A stretch of 64,000 nt of DNA, taken from assembly GCA_963797115.1 (NCBI GenBank), contig CAWCOH010000001.1, positions 1,116,001-1,180,000 on the forward strand. The letters run 5' to 3'. Of the stretch, positions 25,141 through 33,133 are shown piece after piece. A program made the translations under genes and the position numbers. Source of the stretch: AP-15 sp963797115. Its GTDB lineage: Bacteria; Pseudomonadota; Alphaproteobacteria; ATCC43930; CGMCC-115725. How positions within the stretch are numbered: the stretch's first letter is position 1; each line of letters starts with the position of its first letter. The notes beneath the pieces are model-generated. The model did no database searches, was not told the origin of the DNA, and worked only from the letters and a program-made list of their open reading frames with translations.

Positions 25141-25428
25141 GCCGTCCTCTCACGGGGTCGGCACCCCGATCGACTTCAACCGCGCATGCGCGCGGGTCGC
25201 GCGCGCCTTCATCCCGTCAAGATACGTGCTCACATCGTTCCCCGGTAGGTTCAACACCTTGCACCCGAGCTGCCAATATTCCTCGATCTGCGCCTCGGTC
25301 TCCGCCGATCCCCGAGCGAGCTTGCCGTGGGCATTGCACGCCGCCGCGATCCGCCGCACCGCCGCTTTGAAAGTCGGGTGCTCGAGGTCGAGGTGAACCC
25401 CGAGCTGCGCGCTCAGGTCGGAATGCCC
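25141..25428 (-). pseudogene. Duplicated 3' fragment of the HpcH/HpaI aldolase gene
   Basis: This segment encodes the last 90 residues or so of the aldolase at 29130-29939, from GHSDLSAQLGVHLDLEHP to RLKSIGVPTP and stop. It matches the DNA at 29121-29408 without gaps at a constant offset of 3980 bases and with only scattered substitutions (for example IAAACN versus IAVACN). No 5' part or start is present. Together with the full copy it forms a direct repeat that brackets the 25.4-29.1 kb segment. Confidence 0.85.
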
Positions 25429-25579
25429 TGGAGCGTCGAGAGCGGCCGACCGGCTGTGCAAAAATCTTGACATTCCGATGGGAGCGTGCGGAGCAAAGGA
25501 TGCCAGAGGCTTAGTCGTTGGCGATGACGGAGTACGCCTTTGCGTGCATGATGATCTCTCTGCGGGAAGGAGCACGCGC

Positions 25580-25915
25580 ATGATCGTACGGATATATACG
25601 GGCCACGACGGCCAGACCCATTTTGAAGATCTCCCTCTGCCGGCCGAGGAGAGCCACAACGTTGCGCTTCAGGCGGGTGCCAACCTCGTGTTCCGCTGTT
25701 TCCCTGCGGACCATTGGAGCGATTGGCACACGGCGCCCCGGCGACAATACATTTTTATTCTCGTGGGGGAGATGGAAATCGGAATCGGCGATGGCACCAT
25801 GCGGCGTTTTGGACCGGGTGATGTGGTCCTCGCTGACGACCTCACAGGCCAGGGCCACACGACGCGCTCGGTGGGAGTTCCGCGGATCAGTGCCACTGTG
25901 CCGGCGGGCGCCTGA
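25580..25915 (+). CDS. Cupin-fold protein
   Basis: A 111-residue protein starting MIVRIYTGHDGQTHFEDLPL from ATG 25580, with AAGGAG just upstream. A single cupin barrel is seen: DWHTAPRRQYIFILVGEMEI and MRRFGPGDVVLADDLTGQGH. The His in DWHTAP and the late TGQGHTTR His could hold a metal, but the classic Glu of motif 1 is replaced. It sits between the two aldolase repeats with the PEP-mutase-family gene 71 bases downstream, suggesting an operon. Function unknown. Confidence 0.75.
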   Translation: MIVRIYTGHDGQTHFEDLPLPAEESHNVALQAGANLVFRCFPADHWSDWHTAPRRQYIFILVGEMEIGIGDGTMRRFGPGDVVLADDLTGQGHTTRSVGVPRISATVPAGA

Positions 25916-25986
25916 CGCGGGTCCTGCCCCGCACTGATGCACCCCGCGCCGCCAGGAAGGTTCGGTCACACACGAGGAGACTGCAT

Positions 25987-26886
25987 ATGCCAGAGCGTCA
26001 ACGTATGACGACCCGACTGAAGACCCTGTTTCAACGGCCCGAATTGTTCGTCTTAGCGGGCGGGATCAATCCTATTGGCGCGAAGATGGCAGAAGCGCTG
26101 GGTTATGACGCTTTCTATATGTCCGGGGGCAATACCTCGGCGCATCAACTGGGCTGGCCCGACTCCGGGACCAGTATGCGCGACATGGTGGACAACGCCC
26201 GGAAAATTGTCCTGACCGTGCAGATCCCGGTCTTCGCGGATGCCGACACAGGCTACGGTGATGCCATCAGCACGCATTACACGGTGCGGGAATACATTCA
26301 GGCGGGCATCGCCGGCGCCCACATCGAAGACCAGACGTTTCCGCCGAAATCCGGCCCCCGCCGCCGCTGCATCTCGATTCAGGAGATGGTCGGAAAGCTG
26401 CGGGCGGCGATGGATGCCAAACAGGCTCTCGACCCGGACTTCGTGATCATGGCCCGGTGCGATCTCGGCGGCGTGCCGGGCGCCAGCTTTGCAGAGATTA
26501 TTGAACGCTGCCAGGCCTACAAAGTCGAAGCGCAGGTCGATGTCATCTGCCCCAATGGTTTGCGCACCTGGGAAGAAATTCAAGAGGCGATCCGCGTCAT
26601 TCCCGGCCCCGTCGTCCCCCTCATTCCCGCCCACCTGTCGCCGTATCCCTCCTTGCAGGCGCAGCAGGATGCCGGGGCCGCCGCGGCCTGGTTTCCCGCG
26701 CTGACGACCATGGCAGGCTTGCAGGCTAACTGGGATTTCTTGAGTGATTTTCAGCAGCGCGGCACATTGGCCCTGGATGCGCTCCGTGCCCAGGCGGCTC
26801 AGAGTCCCTGGGGCGTCGCCAGCAATGGCCGCATTCTGGACGAGCCGCGTCTGCGCTCCATGGAGGAGATGTATCTTCCAGACTAA
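25987..26886 (+). CDS. Isocitrate lyase/PEP mutase superfamily protein without the lyase Cys
   Basis: The 299-residue protein has the superfamily barrel: FVLAGGINPIGAKMAEALGY, the metal motif FADADTGYGDAIS, and GAHIEDQTFPPKSGPRRR. In isocitrate and methylisocitrate lyases the gating loop reads K-[KR]-C-G-H with a catalytic Cys. Here it is PPKSGPRRRC, lacking Cys at that site, so a C-C lyase of that type is unlikely. Oxaloacetate-decarboxylase-like or carboxyphosphonoenolpyruvate-type chemistry is possible. It lies within the repeat-bracketed segment. Confidence 0.82.
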   Translation: MPERQRMTTRLKTLFQRPELFVLAGGINPIGAKMAEALGYDAFYMSGGNTSAHQLGWPDSGTSMRDMVDNARKIVLTVQIPVFADADTGYGDAISTHYTVREYIQAGIAGAHIEDQTFPPKSGPRRRCISIQEMVGKLRAAMDAKQALDPDFVIMARCDLGGVPGASFAEIIERCQAYKVEAQVDVICPNGLRTWEEIQEAIRVIPGPVVPLIPAHLSPYPSLQAQQDAGAAAAWFPALTTMAGLQANWDFLSDFQQRGTLALDALRAQAAQSPWGVASNGRILDEPRLRSMEEMYLPD

Positions 26887-27006
26887 GGCTGGGAGACGAC
26901 CATCTTGAGGGCCGATTCCGGTGATGCAGGTATTTTGACTTCTGCACCGTCCGGTTTGAGGGTGGTGGGCCGATCTGCGCCGGAGCATCCCGTAATGACG
27001 AGGATG

Positions 27007-27041
27007 CGCCGGAACTGGACTTTCCAAAGTCCACTCCGGCG
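27007..27041. terminator. Strong hairpin between the PEP-mutase-family and P-loop genes
   Basis: CGCCGGA and TGGACTTT pair with AAAGTCCA and TCCGGCG around a CC loop, with one small internal mismatch. It lies between two converging genes and could end transcription from both sides, though no long U-run follows. The minus strand of this gap also has an open lipoprotein-like tail (VITGCSGADRPTTLKPDGAE), without a start. Confidence 0.45.
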
Positions 27042-27155
27042 GCGTGCTTTCGCGCGAGTCCGTCAACAGCTGCGAACTGGGCGTTCTGAAATGCTTGTCG
27101 ATGGAAGTAGATAAGAAAAATCCAGTGTGCCGAGCGACCGCGACTAACTCTCGTT

Positions 27156-28865
27156 TTAAATTTGCTCAGAGTCGTCAATATCTATTCCATATCGTTTTAA
27201 TCGCAATCGATTTACAATAGATCTCCGTGCTAGATTGACAAGAGCAGCGCGCGCAGTGTCAGAAACCTTTGCGGCGACCGACGTTTCTCCGACGGTTTGT
27301 TTGAATGAAAGCACTGCCCGCACGATCTTTCGCAGATTGGGTCCGCTACACTTCTGAAATAGATGACCGAACTCATCGGCGGACACCTTTGATAGCAGCA
27401 AAATGTCGCTTCTCGACCAATCACCAGTGTCGCCGATCTTTAGCAAAGCGTCCTGCGGAGATGTTTCTTGTACCAACGATCCCAACTTATCCGCAAACGC
27501 TGCCCGCAACTCCTCATCTTGCACCTCATTGCCAAACGGGCTGGCGTCCAAATCAAAAAAACTGTATGGTTCATCATCTCTCACCCTCATATAATGTTGG
27601 AGAGCCTCTTGCGCGGCCTCCCGGGCACCCAGCGTTTTAAGCATCGCAATGGTGCCGCTGGCATTCACTGGCGTTACGTTCTTTGCATTATCACAAAACG
27701 TACGAAAGAGTTCCCTGCTTACTTCGTCCTGATTGTCTTCAAGCGAGTCATGAAAGAGCCTCCATGCTCTGCTGAATGCCTCATCGGCCTGGACGTGCTT
27801 GACGCGATCGCCTAATGCGCTCGCCTGTGTGAGAAGCAGTTCTTCGTCCAGATATCCCTGCGTTATCCCGCGATGCAATACAAGATCGAATTCGTCTAAG
27901 TTTGTAAAACCTATGTCATCAAGTAATCCATTCCATCTGACTTCATTATCGGTAGTTTTTTCCTTGTCAAACCCCATTGCCTGGAGAGGCCTTTTCCCTT
28001 TTAAGAATTCAAACGAAGGGGCGCGATCTTTATCATATTCACTCCACGCTAATACCGTGATTGAAATTACCGCCTGAGCTAAGACGTTTGGGTGAAAGCC
28101 AACCAACAGAGGAGTTATCCTCTCGCAAAGCGCGAAAATTTTTGCGATTATCCGGATATTGGAAAGGCCAAGGTGGGCCAAAATCACCGCTAAGTCTCGG
28201 CGCCAAACCACAGACTGATCGGGAAGCACCACGGATATGCATTCTTCTGACGTTGGTGAGAACTGCAAAACAACATCAATAACCTTTTCATTGAATTGAG
28301 CGAAATCTTCCTCATCTCGGTCTTGCAGCGCACCATCATTAAGGATGAGCGCTATTTTGCAACCTCGCTGATCTGCAAGTTGCGATACCAACCCAAGAAC
28401 GTCCTTTACCGCTAGATGAGCACCTTTCCGTTCGATATCATCAATGCAGATTAAACGGTCTCGAACTGATAAAAATGCTACAGACTGCAATACGGCGGCG
28501 AAATCTTTGGCCTTTGGAACAATACTAAGCCAGCCAAGACTTTTGCGCCAACGATTAGCAATCGAGACATTGTTGCTCGTTATCGATTTAAGTGAGGGTG
28601 CCGATCCGATTGCCGAGTCCGATACAGAATTCTCGAAAATGGCATACTTGAGCTGTTCGAATGAGTTGAGGCCAAATAACGAGACATAAGAGTAGGAGCC
28701 ACAGGCGAGTTTCCTGGAATGCTGCGCGTTGCGCAGGCATTCATTCCAGCTATAGGTTTTGCCCACTCCCCAAGCGCCTTTGATACAGATTACGGCCGGC
28801 TGTGGCGACGTGATAAAGCGCTCGATTTCTTTTTTGACAAGCTCAATAGACAACGTGCCTCCCAA
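27156..28865 (-). CDS. KAP-like P-loop NTPase, probable acquired gene
   Basis: This protein of about 565-569 residues has a Walker A motif KGAWGVGKTYSW at about 29-40 and a Walker B motif RLICIDDIERKG with a double Asp at 142-143, followed by sensor-like KIALILNDGAL. That arrangement (GxWGxGKT then DDIER) is typical of KAP/STAND-like P-loop ATPases. The C-terminal 350 residues are helical and unrecognised; no membrane helix or nuclease motif is seen. The start may be TTG 28851-28853 (LSIELVKKEIERF), which has GGGAGG five bases upstream, or TTG 28865. Base composition is clearly AT-richer than all neighbours, pointing to horizontal transfer. A defence or regulatory ATPase role is only inference. 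Confidence 0.8.
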   Translation of the reverse strand: MGGTLSIELVKKEIERFITSPQPAVICIKGAWGVGKTYSWNECLRNAQHSRKLACGSYSYVSLFGLNSFEQLKYAIFENSVSDSAIGSAPSLKSITSNNVSIANRWRKSLGWLSIVPKAKDFAAVLQSVAFLSVRDRLICIDDIERKGAHLAVKDVLGLVSQLADQRGCKIALILNDGALQDRDEEDFAQFNEKVIDVVLQFSPTSEECISVVLPDQSVVWRRDLAVILAHLGLSNIRIIAKIFALCERITPLLVGFHPNVLAQAVISITVLAWSEYDKDRAPSFEFLKGKRPLQAMGFDKEKTTDNEVRWNGLLDDIGFTNLDEFDLVLHRGITQGYLDEELLLTQASALGDRVKHVQADEAFSRAWRLFHDSLEDNQDEVSRELFRTFCDNAKNVTPVNASGTIAMLKTLGAREAAQEALQHYMRVRDDEPYSFFDLDASPFGNEVQDEELRAAFADKLGSLVQETSPQDALLKIGDTGDWSRSDILLLSKVSADEFGHLFQKCSGPNLRKIVRAVLSFKQTVGETSVAAKVSDTARAALVNLARRSIVNRLRLKRYGIDIDDSEQI

Positions 28866-29129
28866 TGCCTGTGTATTATCTCGTGTGCCGAATTTAGCTG
28901 GTCCGCGCCATACATCTATGCAATCAGCCAGTCGGTGCCAACGAGCCAGGCTGACGTGCCAAATTTTGCATAAGGCGTCTTAAGGTATCCGCAGTCGGTT
29001 TCGGGGCGACTTCGGCCTAATCACCGTCCAGCCACGATCGGCTGAAACGCGCTGCCGATAGCGGCCATTCGCGATGCCAATCCAACTGAGCAGCCCGATG
29101 GGTTCCGTAGGGTCCATCGTGCCGTCCCC
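28866..29129. other. Gap upstream of the P-loop gene
   Basis: No supported gene. The minus strand has an open 45-codon frame (MDPTEPIGLLSWIGIANGRY onward) of unknown meaning. The AT-rich composition of the P-loop gene ends near 28985, and the aldolase repeat begins near 29117. Confidence 0.4.
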
Positions 29130-29939
29130 TCATGGGGTAGGCACCCCGATCGACTTCAACCGCGCATGGGCACGGCCCGCGCGCGCTTTCATCCCGTCGA
29201 GATACGTGCTCACATCGTTCCCCGGCAGGTTCAGCACCTTGCACCCGAGCTGCCAATATTCCTCGATCTGCGCCTCGGTCTCCGCCGATCCCCGCGCGAG
29301 CTTGCCGTGTGCATTGCACGCCACCGCGATCCGCCGCACCGCCGCCTTGAAGGTCGGGTGCTCGAGGTCGAGGTGAACCCCGAGCTGCGCGCTCAGGTCG
29401 GAATGCCCGTACGCGATCATGTCGATCCCTTCGACCGCCGCGATCTCCTCGACATTCTCCAGGCCCTCGAGCGACTCGATCGACGGGCATATGATGATGT
29501 TCTCGTTGGCCCACGGCGCGTATTCGGTGGCGTGGCGAGCGCCGTAGCTCTTGTATCTCGTGTGCGGCCCCTGGCCGGAGATGCCCCGGTTCCCGATCGG
29601 CGGATACTTCGCCAGGCGGACGATCGCGCGCGCCTCTTCCGCAGTTCCCACCTCGGACACCTGGATGCCCATGATGCCCTGATCGAGAATGCCGGGGATC
29701 AGATGCGCGAACGATTTGTGGAGCCGAACGATGGGCGAGACGTTCGTCGCCTGGAACCAGCTCGCCAGTTTAGCGATCGTTTCGATGTCGAACGCCCCGT
29801 GCTCATGGTCGATCGCGCAGTAATCGAAGCCGGCCGCCTCGATGATCCAGGGAACGCCGCGTGATGCGAACTCCTTGAGCCCGGTGCCCAGCGCCGCCCG
29901 CCCTTCGCGCACCGCCCGCCTTATGCTGTTTTCTTTCAT
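29130..29939 (-). CDS. HpcH/HpaI aldolase/citrate lyase family protein
   Basis: The full-length 269-residue protein carries the family TIM barrel: FDYCAIDHEHGAFD with the catalytic His, GIMGIQVSEVGTAEEAR, CPSIESLEGLENVEEI (metal Glu) and MIAYGHSDLSAQLG (metal Asp). It should cleave a 2-keto-4-hydroxy acid to pyruvate and an aldehyde. Its 3' third is duplicated at 25141-25428. TauD dioxygenase and amidohydrolase genes follow upstream on the same strand and may belong to the same catabolic set. Confidence 0.9.
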   Translation of the reverse strand: MKENSIRRAVREGRAALGTGLKEFASRGVPWIIEAAGFDYCAIDHEHGAFDIETIAKLASWFQATNVSPIVRLHKSFAHLIPGILDQGIMGIQVSEVGTAEEARAIVRLAKYPPIGNRGISGQGPHTRYKSYGARHATEYAPWANENIIICPSIESLEGLENVEEIAAVEGIDMIAYGHSDLSAQLGVHLDLEHPTFKAAVRRIAVACNAHGKLARGSAETEAQIEEYWQLGCKVLNLPGNDVSTYLDGMKARAGRAHARLKSIGVPTP

Positions 29940-30025
29940 GGCTCGTTCCAGGCCTCCTTCAAATTAGTTCGCCACCGGCGTTGCCAACCCGCAGGGGATG
30001 AAACTCTCGGCCGGGTGCGAGCGGC

Positions 30026-30118
30026 CCCCCTCACCCTTCCCTCTCCCCCATTGGGGGAGAGGGTTGCGCAGGGTTGGCGAGGCGGAGCCGAGCCCTACTC
30101 GGAGCTGGGTGAGGGGGT
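30026..30118. repeat. Palindromic intergenic repeat (CCCTCTCCCCC type)
   Basis: An inner perfect stem CCCTCTCCCCC / GGGGGAGAGGG with a 3-base loop lies inside an outer CCCCTCACCC / GGGTGAGGGG pair, making a cloverleaf-like element between the aldolase and dioxygenase genes. A related copy is at 44278-44327. These are common dispersed repeats in proteobacteria. Confidence 0.7.
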
Positions 30119-30139
30119 CCGCGCGCACCTCGCGGATGG

Positions 30140-31099
30140 CTATTCCGCGGCCGCTAACATCTGAAGCTCTTCTGCGGCCGACAGGATCGGCACGCCTTCT
30201 ATCGATTTCGATGGCTGTCCATCGACCCCGACCAGCGGCTTGCCGACCAATGTCACCCGGTAGAGCTGGCGGTCGAAATCGGACTCGAAGATGTCGGTTG
30301 GCGCGAGGTGCACCGTCGAGCGATTGTCCCAAAACGCGATGTCGCCCTCATTCCACTTGAAGCGCACCGTGTATTCGGGGCGCGCGATGTGCTCCCACAG
30401 GATTTCGAGGATTTTCTGGCTTTCGCGCGGCGTCAGCCCGACGATCGATTTGAGGAATGACGGGCTGACATAGAGGATGCGCTCGCTGGTCTCGGCATGC
30501 ACCGTCACGATCGGGTGCTCGCTTTCAAGCGCGCGCCGCTTCACACGATCTTTGTACTCGTCGCTGCGCTTGGTCTCACTGCGACTGCCGAATTGGTGGA
30601 TGCCGCGCAGCCCGTCGACAAAGGCGCGCATGGTCGGCGACAGCGCCAAATAGGCGGCGTTCAAGTTGGTCCAGAACGTGTCCCCGCCATAGGGCGGGAT
30701 CGTGACGCCGCGCAGGATTGAGGCCATCGGCGGGTTGACCGCGGCAGTGATGTCGGCGTGCCAGCCGGTCCACGGCGTCACCATTTGCGCCTTGCGGTTT
30801 TCGTTGGCGAGCCGGTTCTTGGCGACCGAATAGATTTCGGGATAGTCGTCGAGATGGCCGAGCACGGCGTGACCGATCGTCGGCTCGCCGAATTGCCGCG
30901 CCATCGAGACGTGCTGCGCATGATCGAGATGCTGGTTGCGAAAGAAGACGACCTTCCATTTCAGGAAGGCGTCGCGCACCTCCTTCACCTGCTGCGGCGG
31001 CAACGGCTTGGTCAGATCGACACCGCGGATTTCCGCACCGATATGCAGGGTCAGCGGTACGATTTCGATGCTTCGCGGCGTCTGTTGGGATAGCGGCAC
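30140..31099 (-). CDS. TauD/TfdA family Fe(II)/2-oxoglutarate dioxygenase
   Basis: A 319-residue protein with the full iron site: His-x-Asp in TGWHADITAAVNPP, the distal His in NRSTVHLAPTDI and the 2-oxoglutarate-binding Arg in DRQLYRVTLVG. Family N-terminus GAEIRGVDLTKPLPPQQ is present. It should hydroxylate a carboxylate, sulfonate or phenoxyacid substrate using O2 and 2-oxoglutarate; substrate unknown. Amidohydrolase is encoded 71 bases upstream on the same strand. Confidence 0.92.
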   Translation of the reverse strand: MPLSQQTPRSIEIVPLTLHIGAEIRGVDLTKPLPPQQVKEVRDAFLKWKVVFFRNQHLDHAQHVSMARQFGEPTIGHAVLGHLDDYPEIYSVAKNRLANENRKAQMVTPWTGWHADITAAVNPPMASILRGVTIPPYGGDTFWTNLNAAYLALSPTMRAFVDGLRGIHQFGSRSETKRSDEYKDRVKRRALESEHPIVTVHAETSERILYVSPSFLKSIVGLTPRESQKILEILWEHIARPEYTVRFKWNEGDIAFWDNRSTVHLAPTDIFESDFDRQLYRVTLVGKPLVGVDGQPSKSIEGVPILSAAEELQMLAAAE

Positions 31100-31170
31100 C
31101 TTTTGTCTCCTCCACTCAATTCCTGAGCTGTTCCGTCAGACTGTGGCGCGGCCGAATCGGTACGGCCGCG

Positions 31171-31998
31171 CTACCACTTGTAGACTTTCTGCAACGTTCC
31201 TCCCATGAGCGCTGCCTTGTCGTTCTCGGACAGGCGTTTGGTGTCGCGGAACGGCGCCACACCCTGCTCATAGGTCAGCATGCCGATCGTCCGCGTCCAG
31301 TCGGTGCCCCACATGCAACGATCCAGCCCGAACGCATCGATGACCCGCAGTACCGGCTCCCAGATATCGTCGTATGGGAACGGTTGGTGCGACATCGTGC
31401 AGGCGCCGCTGATCTTCACCCTTACGTTCTCGTATTGAGCCAAGGCAAGCAGCTTGGGAAGATCGGCCCAAACATCGGCAGGGACCGGCGGGCGAGCAGG
31501 CTGCAGCAGGCCGAGATGATCGATAACGATGACCGTATCGCGGTGTCGCCGGATGTGCGGCAGCCCTTTGTCGAGGATGCCCCAGCAAAGCAAATTGACA
31601 GGCAGACCATGTTTGGCGGCGGCAGCGAAAGCGCGGTTCAAACCGGGATGGTCGGCGTCCATCGGCAGGCCGTCGCGCATTCGTATGCGGATGCCGCGCG
31701 CGCCAGGTGTGGCCGCCCATTTCGCCACCACATCGTCAATCGCCGGATTGGTCGCGTCGACCGGCGTCACCACCCGAAACTTATCGGGATAGGTGTTGTA
31801 AACTTCGAGCGCGTAGCTCGGATCGTATTCATAGGCGCTGAACGACGAGACCATGATCGCACCGTCGACGCCGACACTGTTCATCGCAGCGACCATCTCT
31901 TCGCCTGTGGCGGAGTGGAGTCCGTGCGAGGGACTGGCCCACGGCCGGCCGGGATGATTTCGATCGAAGGGATGAACCTGAACGTCGATGACCGGCAT
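31171..31998 (-). CDS. Amidohydrolase 2 family protein (TIM-barrel hydrolase/decarboxylase)
   Basis: The 275-residue protein starts MPVIDVQVHPFDRNHPGRP, giving the Q-V-H metal motif (DVQVHPF), then VIVIDHLGLL with the central His and a late Asp in CMWGTDWTRTIG. This is the PF04909 group of metal-dependent hydrolases and decarboxylases (lactonases, ACMSD-like). It is a distant paralogue of 43427-44254. Likely co-transcribed with the dioxygenase gene. Confidence 0.88.
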   Translation of the reverse strand: MPVIDVQVHPFDRNHPGRPWASPSHGLHSATGEEMVAAMNSVGVDGAIMVSSFSAYEYDPSYALEVYNTYPDKFRVVTPVDATNPAIDDVVAKWAATPGARGIRIRMRDGLPMDADHPGLNRAFAAAAKHGLPVNLLCWGILDKGLPHIRRHRDTVIVIDHLGLLQPARPPVPADVWADLPKLLALAQYENVRVKISGACTMSHQPFPYDDIWEPVLRVIDAFGLDRCMWGTDWTRTIGMLTYEQGVAPFRDTKRLSENDKAALMGGTLQKVYKW

Positions 31999-32509
31999 GG
32001 CCGTCCTCCTGCTTGTTCGACCAATTGTCCGCCATCGTGACCGGTTTGCACAGAGTGATGAGCGCGGTGACGGGTGGAGCGCGGATGGAGAACATCTAGA
32101 CAGAGCGCGAGAGCATCGAGGTTCGAATGCTGGCTTTCTCCTTGGCCATTACCTTGGCTCGGGACGCCTGAGACAATCAGACGGTTCGGTAGCTGCCGTC
32201 CGCCATGATGATGTGGCCGGCGACGTCTCTTTTGGCACACCTCTGGCGCCCAAAACGCGCCAACGAACGACAGCTTCCCACGATACCGTCGGACGCCGTG
32301 CCTGCCTCGACGACGGCTCCTGGAGCATCGTCCGGCGTCGCGGTCGCCCCAGGCAAGCGACCGCTCTGGAGACGAGACCGGGCTCCGGTCGAATTTGCCC
32401 ATCGCAGCGTTGGCCGATGCTACCGACCCGCCGCTGCGAATAGCTGTGGCCCTTGATGAGAACACATCGTGAACCGATATTTCGGACTCCCGGCCCGGGA
32501 GTCCAGTTG
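31999..32509. other. 511-base gap with a possible dehydrogenase remnant
   Basis: No intact gene is seen. On the minus strand, near 32177-32240, the frame AKRDVAGHIIMADGSYRTV and stop resembles the C-terminus of a short-chain dehydrogenase, but nothing upstream supports it. The rest is GC-rich without motif. Confidence 0.35.
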
Positions 32510-33037
32510 ATGTCGGAAAGTGTTGACGATGCGTCTTCGCGATCGTGTCACCCGCTGCTTTTCAGACCCGAGATTCAGGTATTTCAGCAGCTTGATCCTG
32601 ATCCCTCTTCGCCTCGCGCGCGCGACGCGCGCGGGCGCTTCGCCCAGGGGAGCTCCGGCAACCCGCGCGGGCGGCCGCGCGGCATCCGCAACCCCAAGCG
32701 GCGCGTGCCCAATCTCGTCGCCCGACCGCTGAGCGGTCAGGCGGTGTCGGATCTGCTCGACCGCAAGCCGCATCTGTTGCGGCCGCTCGCGGCACAACTC
32801 TTGCCGCCGCCGCTCGCTGCCATCGACCCGGCAAAGCGCCTCGGCATCGACCTGTCGTCGCTGCGGACGATCGAGGATTGTCGGCGAGTGCTGCCCACCG
32901 TTATGGCGGCCGTTGCGTGCGGCGAGATCGCGCCTGCCGAAGGCGCCCGCATCGCGCGTCGAGTACGGCGCCTGCTGCGCGACATCCGCCGCGCCACCCT
33001 CGCCTGGCGACGCGCCCCCGTCGAGCAGACCTTGTGA
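32510..33037 (+). CDS. DUF5681-domain protein
   Basis: A 175-residue protein from ATG 32510 (MSESVDDASSRS). It has the DUF5681 signature ARGRFAQGSSGNPRGRPRG near residues 41-59, followed by a helical, Arg-rich C-terminus (RIARRVRRLLRDIRRATLAW). The motif is common in small proteins of mobile and phage-linked regions in alphaproteobacteria; its role is unknown. Codon use fits the host. An in-frame upstream start at 32453 exists but lacks a ribosome site. Confidence 0.7.
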   Translation: MSESVDDASSRSCHPLLFRPEIQVFQQLDPDPSSPRARDARGRFAQGSSGNPRGRPRGIRNPKRRVPNLVARPLSGQAVSDLLDRKPHLLRPLAAQLLPPPLAAIDPAKRLGIDLSSLRTIEDCRRVLPTVMAAVACGEIAPAEGARIARRVRRLLRDIRRATLAWRRAPVEQTL

Positions 33038-33133
33038 CTGTCGAAGCCGGGGTGACTGTCGAAGCCGGGTAGCACTTGCCGCCAAGGCCGCGCGGCGCGA
33101 ATATTGCGTCCGATCAAATCAGGAGGGTTGGTG

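Noticed and set aside
25512..25559. Minus-strand frame MHAKAYSVIAND and stop
   Set aside because: It reads like a real C-terminus but is only 12 codons and no family could be recognised; not annotated as a gene.
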